Origin: Sclerodactyla briareus
Lineage: Eukaryota > Echinodermata > Holothuroidea > Dendrochirotida > Sclerodactylidae
DNA length: 64,000 nt
Direction of reading: 5' to 3'
Assembly (NCBI GenBank): GCA_026419785.1
Contig: JAODTK010005771.1
Span: 434,001-498,000 of the forward strand
How positions within the stretch are numbered: the first letter of the stretch is position 1; each line of letters opens with the position of its first letter. The position numbers and the translations under genes were made by a program. Below are positions 23,553-35,417 of this stretch, piece after piece. The notes beneath the pieces were generated by a model. The model saw only the letters and a program-made list of their open reading frames with translations. It made no database searches and was not told the origin of the DNA.

Positions 23553-24752
23553 GTGAATTCTGAGATTCCCCCGAACGCGAGAATCGTTTTGTTAATACGG
23601 ATATGAATAAACATGAATCGGATACAAACCAGCCGTTCAGTTAATGACGCGTCCCTGGCGCTAATTGAGTAATTTATCATTAGGTCGATTATTACAATTA
23701 CTTATGTTTCCATAGCATGTGTTTTCTGTATTGACGTTATTACAAGTGCAGGTGGTTATCCTAACTAATAACATCACAACGAACTGATGTTCGGAATGAC
23801 TGTGACAAATCTAATCCCAAAAGGCTAATCTATTCTTATCCAAATATCTACTGTCCCATTTGACAACTGACAATCTGAACCAAGCTTCTGTGCAGCTGGA
23901 ACAGCAAGGATACCGAATCTGCAATAAAAAAGACAGACCGGAACTGGACAATTTTTCCAGAGGGGTGAAAATGTCTTCAATATATTCCCATTTGAGTGAA
24001 CGTTGCATTGTGGGAAAATACGATATGGCATCCTCATGAGTAATTCAAATTCTACTAAACAGAGACCAGTTTATTCTCCCGTAAGAGAATATCTCGGACT
24101 GTATTACGACCATCTACAACGGAATATCACCCACTTCTCACGTTTTCCCGACTACAACGTGGGCACAGCGTGTGACATCATTTGTATTGTAGCAAAACAA
24201 GCAGCTTTAGTCCCGTCTATCTGACAAACTCAGTGATTAACCTCCACCACGTATCACGATTTCGTGCAGGGTTAATTGCTTCTGAACTGTTAATGTTGAT
24301 GTCTTTGCATTGCGACCTAATCTTGTCATTTGGTATTCCAGAATTCCGCCCTTAACTCTTGTACGAGCAGCCATGACACGCGCGCATCCGAACCACGCAA
24401 CTGATAGACTGGAAATATAACGCGTTCTCACTGCAGGTGGAGAACTCCCCGTCGCAGACGTCCCCGTCGTGAAATCTAAAACTCTCTTATTACACGGAGC
24501 ACGACAACATGTTATTGACCTACCCACCGTACCCACCAGTAGTTTGGAGTAGGACCCGACAGGGTATCCAACCCCGATCTCTGAGTGGTAAACCAACACT
24601 CTACAAATTGTGCAAAACACGCAGTCATATTAACGTGTTATGGCCGTGTGCTATGTCAGATAAGGAGACGTACGTCTCATTTCTCAAGATTACGCACTGA
24701 CCATATCACCTGTAATGACTTTATTTCTTCGGTTCATACTTTGTTACAACAG

Positions 24753-24913
24753 TCGCTCCAACTGGAGACCCCTTCGCCATCGCTGAGAGTAAGGACTTCA
24801 CATGCGGCGAGCTTCCGGGAGGAAACAAAAGATGCAAGGGCTTACAAGTTCTGTCTCGGCGGTGGGTACGGCTGTAGCTGTGGGTGTGGATTGTACGGTC
24901 GCACTGTGATAAC
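24753..24913 (+). CDS. Tie-like receptor ectodomain: second EGF-like exon
   Basis: The acceptor is ttgttacaacag and the donor is AAC|gtgagt. It starts in phase 1 with APTGDPFAIAESKDFTC and GELPGGNKRCK. After a +1 break near 24835 it reads AYKFCLGGGYGCSCGCG and LYGRT, then after a compensating -1 break near 24900 it ends CDN. The 'C-K-x-Y-x-F-C-L-x-x-x-Y-G-C-S-C-x-x-G-x-x-G-x-x-C' pattern is that of the second EGF module of Tie receptors. The net length (161 bp) fits phase 1 to phase 0, so the two breaks cancel. The next exon begins in phase 0, as required. The breaks are indels rather than stop-codon substitutions. Confidence 0.58.
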
Positions 24914-26394
24914 GTGAGTAGTCCGAGCACAAAGGACGGAGGTAGTTAATTAATACCAGCTCCCGCGACATATGGCACTGCATATATAACATCAGGCAGG
25001 TGTGGTGAAAAGGGAAAACGGGACCAATGCCGGAGTTGGGCAGAGGGTAGGGCGAGGTGCGCGGCATCGGGTATTGAAGACCCTCCCAAAACCTGTACGG
25101 TCTAACCATTTATTGGCAATCAGATATCGCACCAGGGGTTCAGTGATGCAATAGCTTCCAGAAGAATATTCTGAACAAAACGTTTACAACGTTATACAGT
25201 AGCCAGATTTGTCAGAGTTTACCTAACCAACCCGACCCCTGCATGCATGCCTAGCCCCTATGACGCTCCTTATTACGTTGTCCTCCGCGACCCGTAGTAG
25301 CCTACACACGCACTCATCCGGCCTTCTCACCCAATACCACCCATCCTCCTCACCCAACATTTCTCCTATCTACCTTGGCCCACGTGAAACGCCACACAAT
25401 TGTTCGGCCTAAACCTAACCTTTCCACGGAGCATTTATTGATGTATTTTTACAAATCTTGATGTATGGCCATTCGACAGTACCGTATAGGGTCAGCAACA
25501 ACAATGTCACACTACACACACAAAGTCAATGGGAATTCAACTAGTGCACGCACTATGTATTGGCATTGAGTGCAATAGCTTTCAGAATAGTCACTCCCTG
25601 GACCCTATATACATGTCCTGTAAAAATATTACAGGTGTGGTCTTTGGCAATTTCAAGGTAAGTCCATCAACTGATACTATTTGGAGTATTCCCTGAGGCT
25701 GAGTATTCCACTGAGGCTGAGGACGTTTACAGAAGCAATTTGAGAAGGGAGTGATGGTTATGAAATGTGCTTGTCAACTTTTTGGCCCTGGTATACTGTA
25801 GGATAACTCACATGTGCTCGTTTTTAAACGTTAGCCAGTTAGCATAGCATCAATAGTCTAGATAAGAAGAGAGGAAGGCTCCCAGAAAGGAGTTGTGCCC
25901 CCATGGGGCTACATAAGTCACATACCTTGAGGGCACTTGACCTGGCTCTTTTTGTGGTACCTAGTACCTGTTCCAATTATGGACCAATCATTTCATGATA
26001 CAGCCCCTCGTGTTCGGAATTATTTGAAGCTTAAAAATTGGTAAATTGTTCAGCGACCACTGTGACATCTTTGTCCATGTTCTGGACAAGTTTTCGTTTC
26101 CGGTGTTAATATGGCCCATTTTTGGTGGAAAATAGGAATGTTGTTGAAAGTATGATTTAGCCATCTTCAGCTTGTGAACACGATATGTCTGAATGAATGA
26201 AGCCCGTACTTGAACAACTCTATATTCCTTTGCAGAATACTGGAGGTAATCTATGTAGTTACGCAGTGTATGTGTGTGTGGGCGTGTGCCTGTGATGCTG
26301 TAAGCACGATATCCAGAGAAAGCAAGCATCCATTTGAGTTCAAATTACACATTGAAGTTACAGTTATAAAGAGAAATAATTCTATTGTTTTGTA
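24914..26394. other. Intronic/non-genic stretch
   Basis: Between the second EGF exon and the tandem array. No coding signal; 26000-26300 has scattered words related to the array that follows. Confidence 0.4.
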
Positions 26395-26830
26395 GCTATG
26401 TCAAAGGGTGGCTTGTGAGCACATTATCTCTGCAACGTACTGATAAAGAGAGCTCATACTAGGCGAAAAGGAATGATATGCAGAGTAGATGATTCCTATT
26501 GTTCTGGGGTCAAGTCCGCGGCAACCAAAGATCACGAGAGGATGGAGAACTGGAAATCTTGTGAGCACACTAACGTGAGGCCACCAAAAAAATGATATTG
26601 AAGGGTTGTAATGGTAGGTTGAATGTGGCCTATTGTTTTGGGGTCAGTCCGAGGTCAAAAAGGTCCAAGGTTGAAGAAGAAGAAAAAGACTTGTGAGCAC
26701 AAAAAAACTGTGCGTGCAACGAAATGTTGTGAAGGGTTACCATGTGAGTAGACGATCTCTATTTGTTTTTGGTTCCAGGCCACCTAAGGTCCACACGGGG
26801 AATAAGTTATTGGATACAATGTCATACATG
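26395..26830 (+). repeat. Degenerate tandem array, ~133-bp unit
   Basis: 'cctattgtt(c/t)tggggtca' recurs at about 26497, 26629 and 26758, with 'ttgtgagcaca' at about 26415, 26562 and 26691, giving a period near 133 bp. It shares core words with the 10.3-11.0 kb and 32.8-33.5 kb arrays. It is intronic with respect to the Ig/EGF gene. Confidence 0.8.
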
Positions 26831-27484
26831 ATACCGGTGCCCGAAATGAGGTAGGAAATGCTCAACAATGTGCTATCTCCTATGATTGGGTTCATTACTC
26901 GGACTCACGACTCGTGACATGTTCCAGAGTCCCGCGGATAAGTCCGGAGATGAGTGGATAGGATGATCCGGTCATCTGTCGGGCGCGGGGGCCGGGTCAG
27001 AGGTCACAGAAGGTCACAGTCTCATTGAAATAGCATGAACAAAACAATCATTTCAGTCGCTGAGTGGCCATCAAGGAATCACTGAGCTCTTGGGTCCTTG
27101 TTTGAGGCCAATCCTGGCAGTGATATACTGAACGCCCATCACGCGGTCTGTCAGTTGAAAACTACGATGTGAACCCGTCAGCGCCTTTTTTTCCACAGTA
27201 GAGCTGTAGAGATGGACAAGGATCACTCTCATGTTAATTGGATATATATATAATATATAGGTAATAGCTCTTTGGTTTGAGTAGGCCTGAAATGAGATCA
27301 ACAATATTTATCTTTAAATTAAACAGTAAATGTTGTGTCGAGGTTATACAAAACCTTACTTGCTACACTGCCCATATACGGGAATATTAATCTAACATAA
27401 TATTGTAATAAATAATTACCATATAGGATTGTTGTTTGCGGAAACTTCTGGCGCCCGTAATTTCATATTTATTCTCCCGAACAG

Positions 27485-27611
27485 ACCTGTGGTAAGGGTT
27501 CGACGGCCCGGACTGTTCACAGAGATGCAAGGCCTGGCTTCATCATTGGCGAATCGGTTCAGTGGGGCTTGTGACAATCCGAAGTGCCCGGTGGGATACC
27601 ATGGAGTCAAT
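27485..27611 (+). CDS. Tie-like receptor ectodomain: third EGF-like exon
   Basis: The acceptor is ttattctcccgaacag. The exon starts in phase 0 (TCGKG), continuing from CDN of the previous exon. After a one-base loss it reads FDGPDCSQRCKAWLHHW and RIGSVG, and after a second one-base loss ACDNPKCPVGYHGVN, ending at aat|gtaaaa. 'C-x-x-G-F-x-G-P-D-C-x-x-R-C-K … C-P-x-G-Y-x-G' is the third EGF module of Tie-type ectodomains, in the correct order after the previous two. The donor is weaker than the others. No downstream kinase was found, so the full protein type is unproven. Confidence 0.52.
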
Positions 27612-29579
27612 GTAAAAATCCTGGACTATTCACTGGCAATCGGCTTCACCTCGCCGGAATGGTCTAAATAATTAGCTGTAATGTAAAGGGGTTGGCAGAG
27701 AGAATGGTCCTTAAGCAAGACTTCCATCGAATTCTATGAATTACGAGCACTGGTGGCACAAAAATATCACTTGCACCGAGTGGCAATGAGCCTCTTTCTA
27801 AAAACAAAATCTTTACAAAGCTGTTAATTGTTGTAAGCATGAAAACATCTCGAGTTCTCTCCTATGTAATCTCATTATAGTACAAGGGCCAGAATTCAGA
27901 GGTGCGGCGGACGGCATGATTGTGAAGAGCTTGCCAAGTTTAAAGGAGGGTGATTCCCTTCAGGAAAAATAATAAACTGGGAGAGGCCAGCAGTATGCTC
28001 GCGGTGTAAAGGATGTGCATTGCATATCAAGAAGCTATTCCATATGGTTCCTTTACACAATGCATCGCGCAGCACTTGGCATGAGCAGCCCTTGTACGAT
28101 GTTTTGCCTGTTATGAAACATTAGCTCATAGATCAAGTCCTACTATCTCGTGATCATTTTTCACACCCCATTGTGACATATGCAGGCTTAATGTTTAATG
28201 ATGATGATCCACGTACTATCTCAAATGAATAGGGTCGTGGATTATTGTGATCAGTACCAATTACAATTGAATGTTTGAAAAACAAATGAAATAATCAGCG
28301 ATTTAGAACAGGAACCGGTCACTTAGACCCAGTTTCAATTAACTAAAATGAAATTGCGTCTCGGAATATAAGTAATAGGTGTGGTCATTGGGATGATGAG
28401 TGAAATTGAGGTCCTATTCGCTACGGAAAAAGGGGCCCAAAACCCCGTCTGTACTTCACACGTAAACTGAATATTCTAATGTTAATCAGACATACTTGCC
28501 ATCTCTTATGGCTCGGGCTATCTAGTTCAGGTATGACCATATTGCTGTTGTCGTTGGGCTGGTTAACTGGACAAAACACACATGGAAACGATTGAGACAT
28601 GATCAACATTATCTACGGGTGTGTGTAGGGTGCGAACGAAATTGAAATCCCTGTCATCCATTATTGCAAACTGGATGAACGTCTATCATCGCAGTGAAAA
28701 GACTGAGGGGGCTTTAGTGCCTCGTTGATATCGCCTTCGTCATCTATGGTAATGCAGTTAGCTTCAATGCAGATTTAACAGATTAGTTTCATCTCCCTAC
28801 CCACAGCACTTACATTTTCAAGTTTTCTTAACGGTTATAAGTGTATACCATACGGATTTGGTTAGCCTTCTCGATATGTTCAACGACCTGTTCTCATATC
28901 ATGATGTCACGTGTTTTAGTATTCGTCTTATTATGTACTGCAGACAGCTGCCCATCTATTTAACCGGACCCTGTAGAATCCTGCCCTAACTCCACTTGGT
29001 CTTTTCTTTGTATAGTATAATCCGATACAGAAATTTCCATGGATTGGGAATGGTCTCGCATATATTTAACCTATGTCTTATCGTTCGGGGATTAAGTTCA
29101 ATTCACAAAGTGACATATATGGACTTCAGATCGAGGAGTCGTGGATTTAGGGAAACCAGTGATCGATTTCTGCTTTCGAGTGTGCCTTCGGGTCGGTAGA
29201 TGTACCTTTATCTTATCGAGGACTGCGAGCAATCTGGGGTTTGGCAAGCTATTAACCGCTACAACCAAGAAGAGCAATAATCGAAGCAATACCAACGCAG
29301 ATAAGCCCAGGATACAACAATAGTTATAACACCCCTGTAGTAAAACAATGGATCTATAGGAATGCAGAGAAACACTGGGGACATATAGGACTGCAGTAAA
29401 CCGCGCTATGGACCTCGATCAGTTTAGTTATGGACGACAGGGTTACATCAGAGAATTTGTAAGCATACTCTTCAACGTTGGAACGCTAGTAGTGTCGGTT
29501 AGTGGAGCCCGACAATTGGTGCATTAGCTCAGGATTACACACGATATAACGGTCTGCAGACATAGAAGAAATGATCGTC
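27612..29579. other. Intronic/non-genic stretch
   Basis: No coding block is recognised. A good acceptor-like sequence (tggtcttttctttgtatag, ending near 29016) precedes an open frame to 29199, but its translation matches nothing known to me. Confidence 0.4.
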
Positions 29580-29870
29580 TTGAGACTTCGTTTTGGTTCG
29601 TTGGAACTGTATGGCCTTTCATGACGTGAATACGACACACATGAAAACCCTGATCTTCGGCCCACACTCTATAGGATTACCTACTATCGTCAAATCCGAC
29701 CACCCTGGCTGAACGAATCTTCCCAGTGCGTCTAGGCTATACCACTCCGCCCAACGGCTAGGACCGGGATTCATAGGGCGCATGCGGTCCAGTACGGCAT
29801 GTGGAAAATCACCATGTATGTGAAATGAGCCGGTGGCAGTGGTCCTGAATATGTCCGATTTAGTTTGCAA
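29580..29870 (+). other. Possible fibronectin-III-like coding remnant
   Basis: On the + strand one frame reads NPDLRPTLYRITYYRQI and RPPWLNESSQ, suggesting the C-strand 'Y-x-I-x-Y' and following turn of an FN3 domain. Downstream, either RLGPGFIGRMRSSTACGKSP or VQYGMWKITMYVK followed by AGGSGPEY could be the E-F-G strands. In Tie receptors FN3 domains follow the EGF/Ig part, so the position fits the exons at 15.4-27.6 kb. There is an in-frame stop or a break between blocks, and no splice sites could be fixed. The opposite strand has a 117-residue open frame with an N-terminal hydrophobic stretch, which I consider a shadow. Confidence 0.28.
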
Positions 29871-32779
29871 GATAGATATGGTTCCACAGACGTGAAAAAT
29901 CTTCAAACGGAGGCAAACCAACAATAATAGAGGGAATAAGCAATATACCATGCGCCTACGGATGCGAATCACAACGAATGTATACTACGGAATATTCTCC
30001 TTGAAAAAGCCAAGCAACGACCTTATGCATGGTTGCCACTGTTTTATGATCTTTCGCATGAACTACAGAGTTTTTTTTTTCATAAATGAAACAAACGTTC
30101 TTTCGGTAAATATATGATTTTCACATCCAGCCGGGAAACCGCAACGCGATTATGAATCCGAGCCTTATACGACGTGCTGTGAGGATGCTGCCACACTGTA
30201 GACTGATACAGCTTCGAGTACCAGGCGCCTCAATATCATGAGTCACGTGCGTGCTGTTGGCGTCATCAATTATATTCACTAATGATAATGCCTTATTAGA
30301 TAGTATCGGATAGATACTTATTCACGATTTGCGGCAGTGAGCCGGTGAAACATTGAAATAGTTAATTCGGATGGATATTGAGAATTTTTCATCTTGGAAT
30401 TCCGAGCCATTCCTGCTAAGATAACTGAAGTTCCAATGATTCTCCTACACGATCCAATCAAGTGTTATTTTGCGGAACAATAGTGAACAACTCAACTCCT
30501 TTCAAACAGTGCATGGGGGACGCTATCTATCGCTGTGTCTGTGTAGACTAATTATACAGTGTAGTGGTCACAGTACACACAGGCAATTTTACATTGACGT
30601 ATTATTGACCTTAAAAATACTACTAGTACGTAATCGACATGTAGTAGCTTAAATCAACGGGGCTGAGAACCGAATTAGCTAGTGACACACTTTCAATCAT
30701 GAAACAAGGAAACTGAAGAAAACGCATGGATGATTCTGATGTTCGTCGACGTCATTCTATTCTGGCGGCCATGGTGGAAATCAGTATATGGCACCCGGTA
30801 ATCATGTCCGCTGCGCGTGCATACTTGGGTTCATCGTGATGTACTGTGCAGCGCGCGGCAGGAGACCCACCGGAGTTGCGCCGAATATCTCTTCCATGCA
30901 GTCGACAAAGTTTACAATTAGGAAGGGAGAGAATCATGATTTCTGGCTCGAAAACATAATTCTCATCCTTGAATGATGATATTCTATACGTGAAATGTAC
31001 GGAAATACCCAGATGGACAGGTTTTTTCTTCTCTTTTCACTGTTATCTCCCCAAGTACTGAAGAACTACTACATAGCTGTCAGTCCATCACGGATACCGA
31101 ATAGACCAGCGGGGAGGGGCGGTGCACTGTTACCGGAGTACCAGTGAGAGTCAACACTAAATAGGAGGCGACTTAGCCTCAGTCGGTATGGCACCAGGAC
31201 TGCAAAACCATTGATTGCGAGTTCGGAGCCCATGGAAGCCCCGAGGGACTGGTGGACAAAAGACATATCCCGGAAATGTCCCCCGCCACCCACGTATAAG
31301 TATGGGTACCTTGTGGCAACTCCATTGAGAAACCCCCAGAGGACACGATGACGTGACGTAATGGAAGGGTGGTGCGTCGGGCGAGAACATGCAAGGGGTG
31401 CCTGCTTCATAGTACGGGTGTGACAAGTCAACTAATGATTAGGGGTAAACTGTGAAGAGTTTGAGCATGTATTAGAACATGGGAAAGCGCTATAGAAGAA
31501 CCATATATTTTTATTAATATAATTGGAACCAACTGGGAGAGGTGGCTGTGTGACCGCAGAATATCCTGAGTGGAAACGTATCCGGATGGGGAAACGACCA
31601 GGCTATTATGTGCGTCCCGTCATACTATGTTTATTTTCGTTGGTGTTGGCGGGGGACTTGACTTTTCCCTAGCATTTTTCCTACATTACCCAAGCAGTCC
31701 ATATCTCAAATTGCAGGAAGCACTCATTTGACGCAAAGATTTAATTAATCAGTAACGCTTTACGGGACGTCGAAGAGTCTAATGGGTACAGGTATGTCGT
31801 CGATTCAATTTTCTACACAAGAAGTCCCTTTCCAAAGTCGTCGCAGACCTCTACAGAAGTTGCGCGATCAACGAGTTTGAAAGTGTACATGTTGAACTAA
31901 TACGACGGTAATGAGTATAAAGGCATATATTGTCGCAATGCTCCACTCATGGGTATCTGCCAATAGCCTTTGCTTCAATCAAAGTTAGAGAAAGTAACAA
32001 TCTCGGCGTGTTCGCGAATATCTGTCTGATCAGTGCATAGATTCGTGTATGTGTATTTTCAGATTGTTTAGCTGCGAGAGAGTGGTTGCTAGTAGCAGAA
32101 GCCCTATAATATTCTGAGCTGATGTTGGAAGTATATTTGAAATCATGCTCCTCATATATCAGAAACGCATTCAGCCCTATATGGCGTTATCGCGCCAAAT
32201 GACTCGCAGAAAGCAAAAGAGATAAGCTATCTAGATCTTACCAATACATGTTAGGAGTCAAACCTATATTGGCTTTTTCAACGAACCGGATACAGGTAAG
32301 ACTCGAAGTGCCAACAACGCTGGCACCGGATGATTTTTTTTTCTTGCAAAAATGTTGAACATACTAGTGGTTAGCTTTCTTGCCCGATTGGTGGCAGTCA
32401 GTTGGCATTCCCGAGGAAAGAACAGTTTTTCATCCTCTCATTGTGAGCGTAGAACATCTCATATCTAGTTCAATTCGCTCTATTCTTTCTGAGTACTGAG
32501 AAAAACGTCGATAGTGGAACCTAATTTTGATTCCGACATTCAGCCACAATTTTACTTTTTGTACGTCAAAAAAGTGCCATCGCGGAGCCGCATTGACCGT
32601 AGGATTCGGACAACCAAATAACCCAAATACCCGTTCATATGATGTTCTGAAGTGTGGCAATTCAGCTTTAATTCCATGGTAGAAAAAAATCTGGGGTATT
32701 AGTTCAAAAATTCCTAATTACTTAGCGACGTCCCCGCTCCAACAAATGAGACTAGAGCCGACAATGCTAGGACTCCTTG
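29871..32779. other. Non-genic stretch
   Basis: No gene is recognised. At 30788-30976 a frame gives RPTGVAPNISSMQSTKFTIR, which has the flavour of an FN3 N-terminus but no conserved tryptophan in place. The 120-residue minus frame at 31431-31069 matches nothing. Confidence 0.35.
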
Positions 32780-33520
32780 ACGCCTCCTAATTAACTCTGA
32801 CCAGATACAAGAACAATGGAAATGGCTGAGGAACACACCAACCTCAGTTCGATAGGACCAAAAGGTCGGGACATAACGTGTCACGAGATTTCAAACTCCG
32901 ACCTTCAGACCTCAGTGACTGATTGGTCTTGAAGAACAATAGGAATGGTGTTCCATCATAAGGAACCACATAAAATACAAAGTATGAGCTGGATCCTCCA
33001 GGTGGGGTCCAGTGTGGTCTACAAGCTAAAATTAATAAAATAACAGTTTAACGGAGTTCTAATTTTCAGCAAAAATTTACTCGCTCACACTAAAAACGAT
33101 AGGGTTTTGTGCTAACCACGAGGAGGCAGTTCCCAAATTTCAGATTGGACCAAGGGTCCGGCATCATGTTCAGACAAGGTGTTGATACTTGGCCTATACT
33201 GACGTAAGATTATCTTTGACCTGGCCCCAAAACGATAGGGAATATGTACTCATCATGAGTACCCACATACCAAGTAGGTTTTGATCCATTCAGATGGATC
33301 GCGTTTTTTGTGTCCACAAGCTAAAATTTTCCAAACTCTCGGTTGTTTTAAAAACCATTTTTTCAAATTTTACAAGACGATCCCCGATTTTCACAAAAAA
33401 CAATAGGGTTCTTGGACTCTTCATGAGAAAGCAGTAGGACCAAATTTAGCCTCATCGGACCAAGCGTTCTAGACCTTATTTCTGTCCACAATGATTTTAG
33501 ACTTCGCCTTTGCTGATGGA
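32780..33520 (-). repeat. Degenerate tandem array in reverse orientation
   Basis: On the minus strand 'ccctat(c/t)gtttt' recurs (plus-strand positions about 32937, 33096, 33232 and 33400; spacing about 136-168 bp), with 'acttggtatgtgggtactcatgatgagta' and 'gagtaatttttg' words. This is the same family as the 10.3-11.0 kb array but inverted. Confidence 0.75.
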
Positions 33521-33951
33521 CAGGACCATGACTGATTTCATACTCAGGATTAAGTATTGTAATCTGGATAACTGTATTACAGATTCATTCATAGGTATTT
33601 TGGAAGACCGCACGACAAACTGTATACAAAGCATCCAATTGAGAAAAAAATGAACTGATGGGTGAGCTCTTCTATGGAAGCTGTCGCGCGATAACTCTAG
33701 GAAATGTCAGGAATGTTATGGGTGTTGTAAAGGCCCCGAGTTTACTAAAAATGTGTTTTGTCGAAATGTAAAGCCCGAGTCGAAACTTAAATCAGATTAC
33801 TGACAGTATCGACTTTCCTTATTCACTCCCCGCGGCCCATAATACCGTGCAATGAAACTTATCTTACTTTTTGGCTACCTTCAACATTCGGTTCGTCGTG
33901 TATCATCGTTCATTTACAAACCAGGTGAAAGCATTCTAGTCCTAATCCAGC

Positions 33952-34320
33952 ATGGGATTATTAAAGAAAGTCTTCGCTAAACTGTGTTCGAATGATGCTC
34001 AAAGTTCGAAGTCCGATCTAACATATGCTTCAAAAACTTTGACAATCGAAGCACATATCGTTCCAGCAGAATATAACTCTAGACAGAGCCCCGTGAGACA
34101 AACCAACTCAACCACTGTTGATTGGATTGAGATGTACCTACACGGCCGTAGCCCTGGTCACCAGATAGGACGCAACTCATTGCAGCGCCCTACAGCGATC
34201 CCACAAGCGCTTTCCGTGCATTTGAGAAGCTATCTGAGGCACAGAATCGAACGCTGCACTGAGATGGATCATCACGACCATCACTACGTGCTGTTGACCA
34301 TTCCCAGTCAAATAACTTAA
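33952..34320 (+). CDS. Unassigned 122-residue ORF
   Basis: The frame starts ATGGGATTATTAAAG, with C at -1 and G at +4, and runs 122 codons to TAA. It is polar, His-rich near the end (DHHDHHY), without membrane segment or known motif. It lies between the inverted tandem array and the 3' end of the transporter gene on the other strand. It could be chance. Confidence 0.12.
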   Translation: MGLLKKVFAKLCSNDAQSSKSDLTYASKTLTIEAHIVPAEYNSRQSPVRQTNSTTVDWIEMYLHGRSPGHQIGRNSLQRPTAIPQALSVHLRSYLRHRIERCTEMDHHDHHYVLLTIPSQIT

Positions 34321-34526
34321 TGGATAGCAATGTTTCCGTAGAATAATTTGGCCTAAACGTAGATTGATAGTTTGGCAAAGAATGGTGCATTAACTGCGCA
34401 ATGCAACCTCCTCAACCTCGAAGATGAAGTATTAATCACTGATCGGTTTATAATTACAGAAGGACACGGTCCAGGAAGGCTTCCTACCCAGTGGTGTGAC
34501 AACATATTTTCTCATTAGACCAATAG

Positions 34527-35417
34527 CTATATCTGGTAATTAACGTGCCTCAGGAACCAAGCATAGAACCCACACGTGGCAATGTTATCCACAACTATAC
34601 TAATCGAAAACAGCACTGGGATATTTAGAACGCTCGGTTCGTAAACCCGGCACATGAACAGTACGAACGAGGTTCCATACACGAGCGGATTGGTTATCGC
34701 AGACTGAATCGCAAAAATGACAGTCCATCCTTTGCCAAATAATACTCCAGCCATCATGGTGTTCACCATGAGGACAATGAAAGCAGGCATCAGAATTAAC
34801 GCTATAGTGAAAACTGTGTCAACGTCTCCTCCAGGATAGTTTAATATAGTTTGAAGAACGGTTTCCAAGAAGGGACAGATATGCACCACATCAATCAATG
34901 GTGACAATGGAGAAGATGTATCCGGCTGTTTTTAGTTTATGACTCATGACGTGCTCGTGGATCACCAGTGTCCTTCTAAGAAGGTCTTCTAACGGATTTG
35001 AACGCATGAGAACCAGTCCATAGAGGAATCCTCTAGCCCTGAAGTATGCACCCTGCTGAGAGATCACGTTCATCATCCGCAGGACGCAAATTGTGTAGAA
35101 CAGGTTTCTGATCATCGCATCCAGTCCAGAGTAGACTCCTACGGACCCGGTTTTCATCCAAGAAAAGGACATCCTGGAAGACTGGGACGGTTTTCCGTAC
35201 TTCACCGCAATTACGACCAAACAGTAAGCTAGCGTCAGTGAGCTGGTGATGATGTTGGCGTAGGCGATCCAGTACACGCGAATTTCAAAGAGAAACTCAT
35301 TGACTGAGGAAGAAGGTGTCCAGCAGCACAGAGAGGATTGTCTGTATCACGAGCAGGGCGTAGATGTGGACCCTCCATTTTAGTAGAATGAAGACTACTT
35401 TGACGAAGTAAACCACG
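34527..35417 (-). CDS. MATE-superfamily transporter, exon 2 (C-terminal two-thirds)
   Basis: The acceptor is tttgtttctccag (exon starts 35417) and the stop is at 34527. It reads VVYFVKVVFILLKW, then YALLVIQTILSVLLDTFFL, a +1 break near 35303, VNEFLFEIRVYWIAYANI, SRMSFSWMKTGSVGVYSG, LDAMIRNLFYTICVLRMMNV and NPLEDLLRRTLV. After a second +1 break near 34910 come PFLETVLQTILNYPGGDVD, FTIALILMPAFIVLMV, LFGKGWTVIFAIQSAITN and the final helices VLFSISIVVDNIAT and FYAWFLRHVNYQI. This repeats the six-helix MATE half: the 'G-x-x-G-x-D-x-x-x-R-N' block, then 'FG+G…QS..TN'. MATE proteins are 12-helix cation-driven exporters or flippases of the plasma membrane. It resembles the non-SLC47 MATE-like proteins of invertebrates and bacteria more than vertebrate SLC47. 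Confidence 0.68.

Larger units (their letters stand above)
19833..24752. other. Intronic/non-genic stretch
   Basis: It lies between the first and second EGF exons. It holds the unassigned ORFs at 20135-20470 and 20971-21477 and the exon-like segment at 23402-23552. A tRNA-like B-box relative (GGTTGGATACC, minus, 24563-24573) is too weak to call. No other repeat or coding signal was identified. Confidence 0.4.

Noticed and set aside
24563..24573. Second SINE/tRNA-like B-box (GGTTGGATACC, minus)
   Set aside because: Two mismatches to the B-box and no A-box at proper distance.
24237..24620. 127-codon minus ORF
   Set aside because: No motif, and it overlaps the weak SINE-like region; likely chance.
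29619..29972. Minus-strand 117-codon ORF with hydrophobic N-terminus as a type II membrane protein
   Set aside because: Start context and downstream sequence give no family. The plus-strand reading has better domain-like features, so this is treated as a shadow.
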